Assembly: GCA_000277545.1 (NCBI GenBank) | Contig: AKXM01000035.1 | Location: 1 to 64,000, forward strand | Direction of reading: 5' to 3' | DNA from: Enterobacter sp. Ag1 | GTDB lineage: Bacteria; Pseudomonadota; Gammaproteobacteria; Enterobacterales; Enterobacteriaceae | Length of the DNA stretch: 64,000 nucleotides | In this document: one piece after another, positions 1 through 9,256 of the stretch | Numbering within the stretch: position 1 is the stretch's first letter | Layout of the letters: every line of letters begins with the position of its first letter | Translations under genes and position numbers: made by a program | Notes under the pieces: model-generated | Databases searched by the model: none | What the model was told of the DNA's origin: nothing | Seen by the model: the letters and a program-made list of their open reading frames with translations, nothing else

Positions 1-1
1 A

Positions 2-172
2 AACGGAGGTCTGCCGCTCACGCGGTCGATTTATTTGGCCGGGAGTCCGGGTTCTCAGGGGAATGACGGTGATTCCCCTGAGACGTTCACTGACTCTGTG
101 ATGACATATGAAACAGGGCTGGAAGTGAACGGAATCTTTCGCCAGACCCTCATAGAAGAGATTAACGGTTGA
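2..172 (+). CDS. C-terminal fragment of an unidentified protein (5' end outside window)
   Basis: An open frame runs in from the left edge and ends at a TGA at 170-172, giving the last 56 residues of a protein. The fragment is rich in Gly, Ser, Asp and Thr and ends in ...RQTLIEEING. I do not recognise a family. It is read in the opposite direction to mtnK and its stop lies 23 bp from the mtnK stop, so the two converge. In E. coli the gene next to hda on this side is yfgD (arsC), so the gene probably belongs to the same non-E. coli insertion as the mtn cluster. The call rests only on an uninterrupted frame, so it could be spurious. Confidence 0.4.
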   Translation, partial: NGGLPLTRSIYLAGSPGSQGNDGDSPETFTDSVMTYETGLEVNGIFRQTLIEEING

Positions 173-195
173 AATAAATTTTGAGGCAGAGAAAC

Positions 196-1395
196 TCACC
201 CCTTCTGCCGAACCCTCGCAATAAACTCATCCACCGAATTCACCTGCCCGGCGATCAGAATCAAAAACTTGCCCAGCTCAATAGCGTGGCTGACGCAGGC
301 CAGGCGCGCCGCCTCATCCTCAATACTTTCCAGATCGGCAACGTGCGACAAACCAACCGAGCGGCGAATCAGTTCGGTGCCGCAGAAGCCTACCGCATCA
401 ACCCACACTTTTTGTAGGTAGTGCTCAACGTAGCCTTCCGTTGCCAGCGCCGAGTCGCGTGTTTTCTCGCGGGCAAGCGCCGTAAAGCGCTCTGAGAAGC
501 TCAGCCACAGTTCCTGAATATCCTTCAGGCGCTGTTCACGCTGGCTGGCTGCATCCCGTGGACCAAAATGCCCCGGCAGCGCGCAGTAGTTCAGCAGCAG
601 GTTGCCGATGGCGGTCCCAAGATCAAACCCGGCCGGGCCCACGTAACCAAATTCAGCGTCGATCGCTTTCAGGCTACCTTCCGCAACGAAAATCGACCCG
701 CTGTGGATATCGCCGTGCAGCAGCGCTTCCGCGCTGGAAAAGAATTTATGCTTCAGCAACGCCACGGCCAACTTTAGGTCGCTGTCGCTTCGCAGCGCGG
801 CAACCTGTTGTTCCAGCGCGGCCGGGTAGTTATTTCGCTCGTGGATCTGATACGGATCGTTAAAGAACAGATCTTCGGTGATTTCGCACATTTCCGGGTT
901 GATAAAGCGGGCAACCAGCGCCTTCTTATCGTGCGGATGCAGATAAAAATCTGACGTGTGGAACAGCGCTTTTGCCAGATACTCACCAAGCTGGCTGGCC
1001 GCCTGAGGATAATAAACACCCTTCACCAACTCGCCGCGCCAGATGCGATGGCTGGAGAGATCTTCCATCACCATCACCGCCAACTCTGGGTCGTAATGCA
1101 CCACGTTGACCGTGTGTTCCGGGCTGTGCTGGTAGTGCTCCACCAGGGTTTGCGCCTCAAGGCGAGCGCGATCCAGCGTCAGCGGCCAGGACTCGCCCAC
1201 GCAGCGCACATACGGCAGCGCCTGCTTCACGATAGTCCGGCTGACGCCCTGAGTATCAAAGATTTTAAACACCAGATTGAGGTTGCCGTCGCCCACTTCC
1301 TGCGCCTCCACCAGCTCAGACGGCGTCTGCAGCCCGCCAAACTGTTGAGCATAGGCCACTGCGTCAGCGGCGGTAAAAGTGCGGTATTGCGACAT
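196..1395 (-). CDS. mtnK: 5-methylthioribose kinase
   Basis: MtnK phosphorylates 5-methylthioribose to methylthioribose-1-phosphate, the entry step of methionine salvage in bacteria that use the nucleosidase route. The 399-residue protein has the aminoglycoside-phosphotransferase-like kinase fold: the catalytic loop HGDIHSGS is at about residues 227-234 and the metal-binding DAEFG at about 246-250. It is very similar to the Klebsiella enzyme as I remember it. I chose the ATG at 1393-1395 (MSQYRTF...), preceded by GAGAGGAT, over an upstream in-frame start that adds nine residues and lies inside the MetJ operator region. It is divergent from mtnA across a MetJ box array, so repression by MetJ-SAM is expected. 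Confidence 0.96.
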   Translation of the reverse strand: MSQYRTFTAADAVAYAQQFGGLQTPSELVEAQEVGDGNLNLVFKIFDTQGVSRTIVKQALPYVRCVGESWPLTLDRARLEAQTLVEHYQHSPEHTVNVVHYDPELAVMVMEDLSSHRIWRGELVKGVYYPQAASQLGEYLAKALFHTSDFYLHPHDKKALVARFINPEMCEITEDLFFNDPYQIHERNNYPAALEQQVAALRSDSDLKLAVALLKHKFFSSAEALLHGDIHSGSIFVAEGSLKAIDAEFGYVGPAGFDLGTAIGNLLLNYCALPGHFGPRDAASQREQRLKDIQELWLSFSERFTALAREKTRDSALATEGYVEHYLQKVWVDAVGFCGTELIRRSVGLSHVADLESIEDEAARLACVSHAIELGKFLILIAGQVNSVDEFIARVRQKG

Positions 1396-1425
1396 GGCGA
1401 TCCTCTCAGAAAATAAAGTCAATTA

Positions 1426-1457
1426 AGACGTTTGGACGTCTATACATCTGGAAGTCA
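1426..1457. promoter_or_regulatory. MetJ operator, four tandem met boxes between mtnK and mtnA
   Basis: Four contiguous 8-mers resemble the met box AGACGTCT: AGACGTTT (7/8), GGACGTCT (7/8), ATACATCT (6/8) and GGAAGTCA (5/8). They fill most of the gap between the mtnK start (1395) and the mtnA start (1503). Tandem met boxes at exact 8-bp phasing are the usual MetJ target, so both genes are inferred to be repressed when S-adenosylmethionine is plentiful. Confidence 0.85.
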
Positions 1458-1502
1458 TGTTGGCACAATATACCGCAACAACGCAACATGGAATTAACAC
1501 GA

Positions 1503-2528
1503 ATGCATAATTTAAAAACCACCAGCCTGGAAGTGCGTGATAACCAGCTTTGGATCCTTGATCAGCAGGCGCTGCCGCAGCAGAAAAACTGGCTCCCGGC
1601 GCACACCGTGTCACAGCTGGTCGCGCATATTCATGCCCTCAGCGTACGCGGCGCGCCGCTCATCGGCCTTTCCGCCAGCCTGCTGCTGGCGCTGTTGGCG
1701 GAGCAAGGGCTGACAAAAGCTCAGCTCGCTGAAGCCCTGGAAACCCTGCGGGCGTCCCGCCCGACGGCGGTAAACCTGATGAATAACCTCGACCGCATGA
1801 AGCAGGCGCTGGCTCAGGAAAATGTTGTGGCTGCACTCGAAGAAGAGGCGCTGCGGCTGGTGGCGGAAGATAAAGTGCTGTGCGATAACATCGCCCAGGC
1901 GGGCGCGGCGCTGGTTAAACCCGGTAGCCGCCTGCTGACCCACTGCAATACCGGCGGGCTGGCTACCGCAGGCGTCGGCACCGCGCTGGGCGTTATTCAG
2001 CGGGCATTTAACGAAGGGAACGTCGCCAGCGTTTGGGTGGACGAAACCCGCCCGCTGCTGCAGGGCGGCAGGCTGACGGCTTGGGAACTGGGTGAACTGG
2101 GCATTCCTTACCAGCTGATTTGCGATTCCATGGCCGCCAGCCTGATGGCGAAAAAGCAGGTGGACGCCATCTGGGTGGGCGCGGACCGCATCGCCGCGAA
2201 CGGTGACGTGGCCAATAAGATCGGCACCTACAGCCTGGCCGTGCTGGCGCATTACCACGGCATTCCATTCTACGTTGCCGCGCCTCATACCACGCTCGAC
2301 AGAAACTGTCCGAACGGCGAAGCCATTCCGATTGAGCAACGTGCCGCCAGTGAAGTGACCGGCGTGGCGGGCAGCTTTGGCAGCGTGCAGTGGGCGCCAG
2401 ACAACGCAAGCGTGTATAACCCGGCGTTTGACGTTACCCCTGCAGAGTTGATTAGCGGCTGGATTTTGGATACGGGCGTGGTGACGCCGGAACAGGTTCG
2501 GGATGGGGTATTTTTACCGAAGAAATAA
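1503..2528 (+). CDS. mtnA: S-methyl-5-thioribose-1-phosphate isomerase
   Basis: MtnA isomerises methylthioribose-1-phosphate to methylthioribulose-1-phosphate, the step after MtnK. The protein belongs to the eIF2B/MtnA family. RGAPLIG lies at about residues 49-55, the catalytic Cys is in THCNTGG (about C148) and the catalytic Asp in [10 protein letters not shown] (about D228). I prefer the ATG at 1503 ([11 protein letters not shown]..., 341 residues), which matches the family N-terminus and has GGAA about nine bases upstream; an in-frame ATG at 1488 would add five residues. It is divergent from mtnK and shares the MetJ operator. The gene is convergent with mtnD, with a palindromic repeat between. 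Confidence 0.96.
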   Translation: MHNLKTTSLEVRDNQLWILDQQALPQQKNWLPAHTVSQLVAHIHALSVRGAPLIGLSASLLLALLAEQGLTKAQLAEALETLRASRPTAVNLMNNLDRMKQALAQENVVAALEEEALRLVAEDKVLCDNIAQAGAALVKPGSRLLTHCNTGGLATAGVGTALGVIQRAFNEGNVASVWVDETRPLLQGGRLTAWELGELGIPYQLICDSMAASLMAKKQVDAIWVGADRIAANGDVANKIGTYSLAVLAHYHGIPFYVAAPHTTLDRNCPNGEAIPIEQRAASEVTGVAGSFGSVQWAPDNASVYNPAFDVTPAELISGWILDTGVVTPEQVRDGVFLPKK

Positions 2529-2543
2529 TGCCCCTCATTCTGA

Positions 2544-2620
2544 CCTTCTCCCCAAAGGGGAGAAGGAATAGAACGCACTACAGATTCACAATTTTCCCCC
2601 TCTCCTTTACCAGGAGAGGG
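2544..2620. repeat. Pair of GC-rich palindromes (CCCTCTCCC family) between mtnA and mtnD
   Basis: Two hairpins sit between the convergent mtnA and mtnD genes: a perfect 10-bp stem CCTTCTCCCC/GGGGAGAAGG at 2544-2566 and CCCTCTCCT...AGGAGAGGG at 2598-2620. Similar palindromes occur at 19117-19145 and 50508-50683, so this is a dispersed intergenic repeat. It may act as a bidirectional transcription stop for the two genes. Confidence 0.6.
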
Positions 2621-2631
2621 TCAATCACAGC

Positions 2632-3174
2632 CTACGGCAAGCGTGGATAAGCATCCGCAATCGCATCGCCGGTAAAGTGCGCCACCCAGCCTTCCGGGTT
2701 ATCAAAAATACGAATCGCGGTGAAATGCGGCTCGGACCCCATATCAAACCAGTGCGGTGTTCCCGCCGGGACGGAAATCAGGTCGTTCTTCTCGCAGAGG
2801 ATCTGATACACCTTGTCGTCCAGATGCAGGCAGAACAGCCCCGCGCCTTCGACGAAGAAACGTACTTCATCTTCGCCGTGGGTATGTTCAGACAGGAATT
2901 TAGTCCGCAGCACGTCTTTCTGCGGGTTGTCCGCCCGCAGGCTGATCACATCCCAACTCTGATAGCCCTTCTCCGCCACCAGCTTGTCGATAGCATGCTG
3001 ATAAGCGTGGATCACCGTTTCCGGCGTTGGGTCGTTGCCTAAATCCTGGTTCGCTTCCCAGCGTTCAAAACGCACGTCTTTGGCGTTCAACTGCTCGCGA
3101 ATTTCTTGCGCGTCCGTGCTGTGCCATACCGGCTCCTTTGCTTCGGTATCGGTAAAAATGGTCAATGCGCTCAT
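2632..3174 (-). CDS. mtnD: Acireductone dioxygenase
   Basis: MtnD is the cupin-fold dioxygenase that oxidises the acireductone 1,2-dihydroxy-3-keto-5-methylthiopentene, with Fe2+ to 2-keto-4-methylthiobutyrate (the salvage product) or with Ni2+ off-pathway. The 180-residue protein has the metal ligands H97, H99 and E103 in SEHTHGEDE and H141 in TPHWFD. Its ATG overlaps the stop of mtnC by 4 bp (ATGA), so the two are translationally coupled as mtnC-mtnD. The MetJ boxes upstream of mtnC should control both. Confidence 0.97.
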   Translation of the reverse strand: MSALTIFTDTEAKEPVWHSTDAQEIREQLNAKDVRFERWEANQDLGNDPTPETVIHAYQHAIDKLVAEKGYQSWDVISLRADNPQKDVLRTKFLSEHTHGEDEVRFFVEGAGLFCLHLDDKVYQILCEKNDLISVPAGTPHWFDMGSEPHFTAIRIFDNPEGWVAHFTGDAIADAYPRLP

Positions 3175-3854
3175 GAAGAAAACGACTCCAGATTAATGTG
3201 GTCGAAACGGTTTACCTGGCGATGGCGGCTGACGTCATCCGCCTCGCCGCGAATAAGCTGCACGGTTTGCCAACCGGCTTCCCGTGCGGCATCCAGCTCC
3301 TGGTGAATATCTGACAAGAACAGCAGCGACTCAGGTGCCACGCCGATCTCCGCCGCGATGTTGCGATAGGACTGCGCTTCACGCTTGGCCCCCACGTGGG
3401 TATCAAAATAGCCGCTGAACAACTCAGTAATATTCCCGGCGTCGCTGTAGCCAAAAAGCAGCTTCTGCGCCGCCACCGAGCCGGATGAATAGACATACAG
3501 GGCAATGCCCTGCTGTTTCCAGGCCTTGAGCGCGGGCAGAACGTCATCATAGAGATGGCCGGTGAAGTCTCCATTCACGTAGCCATCCCGCCAGATAAGA
3601 CCCTGCAGCGCTTTTAGCACGGTAGATTTACGATCTACATCCATGAAGCTAAACAACGTCTCAATCAGCCGTTCAATATCCGCCTGCGGTTCATTAATTT
3701 CCGCCCGCAGGTCGTTGAGTATTGGGGCTATTTCATTTTGCTGCTCGCGAACAAAACCCGCGAGGCGTTCGCGGGCATACGGGAACAGGATGTTGTGCAC
3801 AAAGCGAATGTCGCTGGTGGTGCCTTCAATATCGGTAACAATGGCGCGAATCAT
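3171..3854 (-). CDS. mtnC: Enolase-phosphatase E1 (2,3-diketo-5-methylthiopentyl-1-phosphate enolase/phosphatase)
   Basis: MtnC is a HAD-superfamily enzyme that enolises and dephosphorylates 2,3-diketo-5-methylthiopentyl-1-phosphate to the acireductone used by MtnD. The N-terminal VTDIEGTT carries the HAD nucleophile Asp; YVYSSGS is motif II, and [12 protein letters not shown] near the C-terminus is the motif III/IV region. Two ATGs are in tandem at 3857 and 3854. The second gives the usual MIRAIVTD start and a better distance from GGAG. The first gene of the mtnCD pair, it is divergent from mtnE. mtnB, which in Klebsiella is, as I recall, grouped with mtnC and mtnD, is not present. Confidence 0.96.
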   Translation of the reverse strand: MIRAIVTDIEGTTSDIRFVHNILFPYARERLAGFVREQQNEIAPILNDLRAEINEPQADIERLIETLFSFMDVDRKSTVLKALQGLIWRDGYVNGDFTGHLYDDVLPALKAWKQQGIALYVYSSGSVAAQKLLFGYSDAGNITELFSGYFDTHVGAKREAQSYRNIAAEIGVAPESLLFLSDIHQELDAAREAGWQTVQLIRGEADDVSRHRQVNRFDHINLESFSS

Positions 3855-3909
3855 CATCTCTCCAGCCGTTAACGCTGCGTTATGTTGGCAACTGAGGTCA
3901 TTATTATTT

Positions 3910-3925
3910 AGACGTCTAAGCGTCT
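3910..3925. promoter_or_regulatory. MetJ operator between mtnC and mtnE
   Basis: A perfect met box, AGACGTCT at 3910-3917, is followed directly by AAGCGTCT (6/8) at 3918-3925; the next 8-mer is weak (4/8). The array lies in the gap between divergent mtnC and mtnE, so MetJ probably represses both directions. Confidence 0.8.
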
Positions 3926-4003
3926 TGATTGCTAAATCTTAACATCGTGTTATAGTCCCGGCAACACAGGGAAACACACGCATTACGTTAAGGTCGAAGA
4001 ATA

Positions 4004-5164
4004 ATGAGCCACTCCCCTTTGATTCCAGAAAGCAAACTGCCGGCGCTCGGCACCACTATTTTCACGCAAATGAGCGCCCTCGCGCAGCAGCACAATGCGA
4101 TTAACCTTTCCCAGGGCTTCCCGGATTTTGACGGCCCGCGCTACCTGCAGGAACGCCTGGCGTTTCACGTCAGCCAGGGCGCAAACCAGTATGCACCGAT
4201 GACCGGCGTTCCAGCCCTGCGCGAAGCCATCGCCGAGAAAACCGAAGCGCTGTACGGCCATAAGCCGGATGCCAATACTGATATTACGGTCACCGCTGGC
4301 GCCACCGAAGCGCTTTATGCCGCCATCACCGTGCTGGTTCGTCCGGGCGATGAAGTGATTTGCTTTGACCCAAGCTATGACAGCTATGCCCCAGCCGTGA
4401 CGCTTTCCGGCGGCATTCTGAAACGTATTGCTCTCCAGCCGCCGCACTTCCGCGTCGACTGGCAAGAATTTGCTGCCCTGCTGAGCGACAAAACTCGCCT
4501 CGTCATTCTTAACACGCCGCACAACCCCTCCGCTACCGTCTGGCGCAAAAGTGATTTTGCCGCTCTGTGGCAGGCCATTGCGCAGCACGAAGTCTACGTG
4601 CTGAGCGACGAAGTGTACGAGCATATCTGCTTCGACGAAGAAGGCCACGCCAGCGTGCTGGCCCACCCGCAGCTGCGCGAGCGCGCTATCTCTGTGTCCT
4701 CTTTCGGCAAAACGTTCCATATGACGGGCTGGAAAGTGGGCTACTGCGTGGCACCGGCGGCCATCAGTGCGGAGCTGCGTAAAGTTCACCAGTACCTGAC
4801 GTTCGCGGTGAATACCCCGGCGCAGCTTGCGATTGCCGACATGCTGCGTGCCGAACCGGAACATTATCGTGAACTGCCGGAATTCTACCGCGCGCGCCGC
4901 GACCGCTTTGTTGAAGCGCTGGCGGACAGCCGGTTTGAAATTCTGCCCTGCGAAGGGACTTACTTCCTGCTGGCCGACTACAGCGGAATCTCCGATCTCG
5001 ACGACGTGAGTTTCTGCCAGTGGCTGACCAAAGAAGTAGGTGTGGCGGCAATTCCGCTGTCTGTGTTCTGCGCGGATGCTTTCCCGCACAAGCTGATTCG
5101 CCTGTGCTTTGCTAAGCAGGAAGCGACGCTGGACGCTGCGGCAGAAAGATTACGCCAGGTATAA
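4004..5164 (+). CDS. mtnE: Methionine aminotransferase (PLP-dependent, YbdL/MtnE type)
   Basis: This enzyme transaminates 2-keto-4-methylthiobutyrate to methionine, the last step of methionine salvage. The 386-residue protein is a fold-type I aminotransferase closely similar to E. coli YbdL: NTPHNPSA carries the PLP-contacting Asn, SDEVYEH the Asp, and SSFGKTFHMTGWKVGY the Schiff-base Lys at about K236. The start ATG is preceded by GAAGAA. It is divergent from mtnCD across MetJ boxes and convergent with hda. In E. coli ybdL stands alone elsewhere; here the gene sits with its pathway. Confidence 0.95.
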   Translation: MSHSPLIPESKLPALGTTIFTQMSALAQQHNAINLSQGFPDFDGPRYLQERLAFHVSQGANQYAPMTGVPALREAIAEKTEALYGHKPDANTDITVTAGATEALYAAITVLVRPGDEVICFDPSYDSYAPAVTLSGGILKRIALQPPHFRVDWQEFAALLSDKTRLVILNTPHNPSATVWRKSDFAALWQAIAQHEVYVLSDEVYEHICFDEEGHASVLAHPQLRERAISVSSFGKTFHMTGWKVGYCVAPAAISAELRKVHQYLTFAVNTPAQLAIADMLRAEPEHYRELPEFYRARRDRFVEALADSRFEILPCEGTYFLLADYSGISDLDDVSFCQWLTKEVGVAAIPLSVFCADAFPHKLIRLCFAKQEATLDAAAERLRQV

Positions 5165-5172
5165 CGCGACAC

Positions 5173-5192
5173 TCCCCGTCGGCGGACGGGGA
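5173..5192. terminator. Hairpin between convergent mtnE and hda
   Basis: CCCCGTC (5174-5180) pairs with GACGGGG (5185-5191) in the 31-bp gap between the mtnE stop and the hda stop. The flanking A/T runs are short, so it may be a weak stop for either gene. Confidence 0.4.
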
Positions 5193-5195
5193 AAA

Positions 5196-5897
5196 CTACA
5201 GGCTGAGGATCTCTTTGACGAACGGAATAGTGAGTTTGCGCTGGGCGGTAATCGAGGCGTGATCGAGCTGATCGAGCGTCATAAACAGGGTTCGCATTTC
5301 GCGATCGAGGCGTTTTAACAGGAAACGCCCCACGTCTTCCGGCAGCTCAAACCCCCGCAACCGGGAGCGCAGCTGCAGCGCCTGCAGCTTGTCGTCATCG
5401 GAAAGCGGCTGCAGCTTGTAGATTTGCCCCCAATCGAGGCGGGAAGCCAGGTCAGGCAACTGCAGATTGAGCTGGCGAGGCGGCCTGTCACCTGTGATCA
5501 GCAGGCGCGTTTTCCCGGATTCCAGAATGCGATTATAAAGATTGAAGATCGCCATTTCCCACGGCTCATCCCCGGCCACGCATTCGATATTGTCGATGCA
5601 AACCAGCGACAGCTGTTCCATCCCGTCGAGCACTTCCGGCACAAACCAGGTGCGCTTATCCAGCGGCACATAGCCCACGGCTTCACCGCGCTGGGAAAGC
5701 TCTGCGCAGGCCGCATGCAGCAAATGGCTGCGCCCGCCGCCTTCACGCGACCAGAAATAGATGTACCCGCTGTGATCCTGACGGAGTACCGCCTGCAGGG
5801 CGGCTAATAAAGAAGGGTTGTCACCCGGCCAGAAACTCGCAAAGGTTTCGTCGTCGGGAAGATAGAGTGGCAGTGAGAGCTGTGCCGGCGTATTCAG
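5196..5897 (-). CDS. hda: DnaA inactivator Hda (CTG start)
   Basis: Hda is an AAA+ DnaA homologue that binds the DNA-loaded beta clamp and stimulates hydrolysis of DnaA-bound ATP, preventing over-initiation. The N-terminal clamp-binding motif QLSLPL is present, followed by the AAA+ core (degenerate Walker [11 protein letters not shown], Walker B region LVCIDNIE, Arg finger region LASRLDWG). An ATG at 5910-5912 is in frame, but the ribosome-binding GAGG lies inside that extension, five bases before a CTG at 5895-5897. Starting at this CTG gives [11 protein letters not shown]... and exactly 233 residues, the length of E. coli Hda, which is known to start at CTG. It is transcribed alone. Confidence 0.95.
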   Translation of the reverse strand: MNTPAQLSLPLYLPDDETFASFWPGDNPSLLAALQAVLRQDHSGYIYFWSREGGGRSHLLHAACAELSQRGEAVGYVPLDKRTWFVPEVLDGMEQLSLVCIDNIECVAGDEPWEMAIFNLYNRILESGKTRLLITGDRPPRQLNLQLPDLASRLDWGQIYKLQPLSDDDKLQALQLRSRLRGFELPEDVGRFLLKRLDREMRTLFMTLDQLDHASITAQRKLTIPFVKEILSL

Positions 5898-5994
5898 AAG
5901 TACCTCAACCATAACAGGCAGAAAATCGAAACGAGTCTAACACAGAATGGCTGAGGTTTAGAACCGGGCGAGGATCCGCCCGGCGAGGAAACGA

Positions 5995-7281
5995 TCAGGC
6001 CTGCGCGTCGTTGTCTTTCGCGTCAAGCACGACTTCTTCCGGGCGCAGTATGCTGATAAGTTTGAAAATAAGACTCAGACCCACGCCGACGATGGTCGCC
6101 AGCGCCATGCCTTTCAGCTCTGCCGCACCAATGTGCACCTTCGCCCCGCTCACCCCGATGATCAGGATCACGGAGGTCAGGATCAGGTTTTGCGCTTTGC
6201 TGTAATCCACTTTGGATTCGATCAGCACGCGAATACCGGAGGCGCCGATCACTCCGTACAGCAACAGAGAAACACCGCCCATCACCGGCACCGGAATGAT
6301 TTGAATCGCCGCCGCCAGTTTGCCGACACAGGAAAGCAGAATGGCGATAATTGCCGCACCGCCGATAACCCAGGTCGAGTACACGCGGGTGATCGCCATG
6401 ACGCCGATGTTCTCACCGTAGGTGGTGTTTGGCGTGGAGCCGAAGAAGCCGGAGAACACGGTTGAAATGCCGTTGGCAAACATCGAACGGTGCAGGCCCG
6501 GGTCGCGAATCAGGTCTTTTTTCACAATATTCGCGGTAACCACAAGGTGGCCCACGTGTTCGGCAATAACCACCAGCGCCGCAGGCAGAATGGTGAAGAT
6601 AGCGAACCATTCAAAGCGAGGCGTATAGAAGGTTGGCAGCGCGAACCAGTGCGCTTCGCGGATGGGCGTCACGTCTACCACGCCCATGGCGAAGGAGAGC
6701 GCGTAACCCGCCAGCACGCCGATGAGAATCGGGATAATGGCCATAAAACCACGGAACAGCACGGAACCAAACACCGTGACCGCCAGCGTCACCAGCGAGA
6801 TAATAATGGTGGTGGAATCCGGGGATGCGCCATCCGCAGGCAACAGTCCGGCCATGTTAGCCGCCACGCCCGCCAGCTCAAGACCAATAACCGCAACAAT
6901 CGCACCCATCGCCGCCGGAGGGAACATCACGTCCAGCCAGCCGGTACCGGCTTTTTTCACAATCAGCGCCACGATGCAGAACAGCACGCCGCACATGATA
7001 AATCCGCCGAGGGCTACTTCATACCCCAGCGGCAGCAGCAGCAATACCGGAGAGATAAACGCGAAGCTGGACCCCAGATACGCCGGGATTTTGCCTTTAC
7101 AGATGAACAGATAAAGCAAGGTGCCAATGCCGTTAAACAGCAGCACCGTAGCCGGGTTGATGTGGAACAGGATCGGCACCAGCACGGTTGCGCCGAACAT
7201 GGCGAACAGATGCTGCAGGCTCAACGGAATCGTTTGCAGTAAGGGCGGGCGTTCACTTACCCCAATGGCGCGGCGGGTCAT
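5995..7281 (-). CDS. uraA: Uracil:H+ symporter
   Basis: UraA is the inner-membrane uracil permease of the NCS2 (nucleobase-ascorbate) family. The 428-residue protein (E. coli 429) is almost wholly hydrophobic, with about 14 membrane segments. It has the half-helix region around FSGFFGSTPNTTYGENIGVMA, and substrate Glu residues in AEHVGH and YGENIG. It is the second gene of upp-uraA, 85 bp downstream of upp and separated from it by a terminator-like hairpin, so permease expression is probably lower than that of upp. It imports uracil for Upp to convert to UMP. Confidence 0.97.
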   Translation of the reverse strand: MTRRAIGVSERPPLLQTIPLSLQHLFAMFGATVLVPILFHINPATVLLFNGIGTLLYLFICKGKIPAYLGSSFAFISPVLLLLPLGYEVALGGFIMCGVLFCIVALIVKKAGTGWLDVMFPPAAMGAIVAVIGLELAGVAANMAGLLPADGASPDSTTIIISLVTLAVTVFGSVLFRGFMAIIPILIGVLAGYALSFAMGVVDVTPIREAHWFALPTFYTPRFEWFAIFTILPAALVVIAEHVGHLVVTANIVKKDLIRDPGLHRSMFANGISTVFSGFFGSTPNTTYGENIGVMAITRVYSTWVIGGAAIIAILLSCVGKLAAAIQIIPVPVMGGVSLLLYGVIGASGIRVLIESKVDYSKAQNLILTSVILIIGVSGAKVHIGAAELKGMALATIVGVGLSLIFKLISILRPEEVVLDAKDNDAQA

Positions 7282-7330
7282 GTTGTTTTCCTCTAAGTGT
7301 TATTTTTAACGAACGGTGTTTGCTGCAATC

Positions 7331-7358
7331 AAAAAAAAGCCGACTTTCAAAGTCGGCT
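7331..7358 (-). terminator. Terminator-like hairpin between upp and uraA
   Basis: Read on the minus strand, the perfect stem AGCCGACTTT/AAAGTCGGCT (loop of one base) is followed by eight T residues. It lies just after the upp stop and before uraA. It should end part of the upp transcripts and allow partial read-through into uraA. Confidence 0.8.
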
Positions 7359-7366
7359 GATGAATC

Positions 7367-7993
7367 TTATTTTGTTCCGAATATCTTATCGCCCGCATCA
7401 CCGAGGCCAGGAATAATGTACCCGTGCTCGTTGAGGCCCTGATCGATAGAAGCGGTGTACAACTCCACGTCCGGGTGCGCTTTTTCCAGCGCGGCGATGC
7501 CTTCCGGCGCGGCAACCAGCACCAGTACCTTAATGCTGGTACAACCCGCTTTTTTCAGCAGGTCGATGGTGGCAATCATAGAACCGCCGGTCGCCAGCAT
7601 CGGGTCAACCACCAGCGCCATACGTTCTTCTATATTAGAAACCAGCTTCTGGAAGTAAGGCACCGGCTGCAGGGTTTCTTCATCGCGGTAAACGCCAACG
7701 ACGCTGATACGCGCGCTTGGTACGTTTTCCAGAACGCCTTCCATCATGCCAAGGCCAGCACGCAGAATTGGCACAACGGTAATTTTTTTGCCTTTGATCT
7801 GGTCGACTTCCACCGGGCCGTTCCAGCCTTCGATGGTGACTTTCTCGGTTTCCAGGTCCGCAGTGGCTTCATAAGTAAGCAGGCTGCCTACTTCAGAGGC
7901 GAGTTCACGAAAGCGCTTGGTGCTGATGTCTTGCTCGCGCATCAGGCCCAGCTTGTGTTTGACGAGTGGGTGTTTCACTTCCACGATCTTCAT
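7367..7993 (-). CDS. upp: Uracil phosphoribosyltransferase
   Basis: Upp makes UMP from uracil and PRPP in pyrimidine salvage. The 208-residue protein (same length as E. coli) has the PRPP-binding loop [11 protein letters not shown] at about residues 128-138 and the uracil-binding C-terminal region [17 protein letters not shown]. It is first in the upp-uraA unit and divergent from purMN. The start region carries a run of eight T residues just after the transcription start, of the kind that gives UTP-sensitive reiterative transcription in E. coli upp. Confidence 0.98.
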   Translation of the reverse strand: MKIVEVKHPLVKHKLGLMREQDISTKRFRELASEVGSLLTYEATADLETEKVTIEGWNGPVEVDQIKGKKITVVPILRAGLGMMEGVLENVPSARISVVGVYRDEETLQPVPYFQKLVSNIEERMALVVDPMLATGGSMIATIDLLKKAGCTSIKVLVLVAAPEGIAALEKAHPDVELYTASIDQGLNEHGYIIPGLGDAGDKIFGTK

Positions 7994-8025
7994 ACTCTTT
8001 CTCCCCCGAGATAGTTGGCTACCAC

Positions 8026-8046
8026 AAAAAAAATCGCCGGATTATA
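8026..8046 (-). promoter_or_regulatory. upp promoter -10 and T-tract start region (UTP-sensitive reiterative transcription)
   Basis: On the minus strand a perfect TATAAT (8046-8041) is followed by CCGGC, then GA and eight T residues (8033-8026), about 33 bases before the upp ATG. E. coli upp has the same layout, where slippage at the T tract at high UTP blocks productive transcription. The regulation here is inferred from that match. Confidence 0.8.
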
Positions 8047-8147
8047 CCGCTTTTTTGCCGCTGCGCTACAGCTAATGGAATGATCGAGATCAACCGGACT
8101 GGATTGAGTCTATCTCAGGAATTCTTTTCTTGCCGATGACAAGAGGC

Positions 8148-8163
8148 TCGCAAACGTTTGCCT
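8148..8163. promoter_or_regulatory. PurR operator upstream of purMN
   Basis: TCGCAAACGTTTGCCT contains the palindromic core GCAAACGTTTGC of the PurR box and lies 55 bp upstream of the purM start. A TAGAAT at 8171-8176 could be the -10, so PurR with hypoxanthine or guanine would overlap the -35 region. Confidence 0.85.
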
Positions 8164-8173
8164 CCACTGTTAG

Positions 8174-9255
<1,082 letters not shown>

Positions 9256-9256
<1 letters not shown>

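Noticed and set aside
3983-5089. 368-codon open frame antisense to mtnE
   Set aside because: Shadow of the aminotransferase gene; it is Arg/His-rich without domains.
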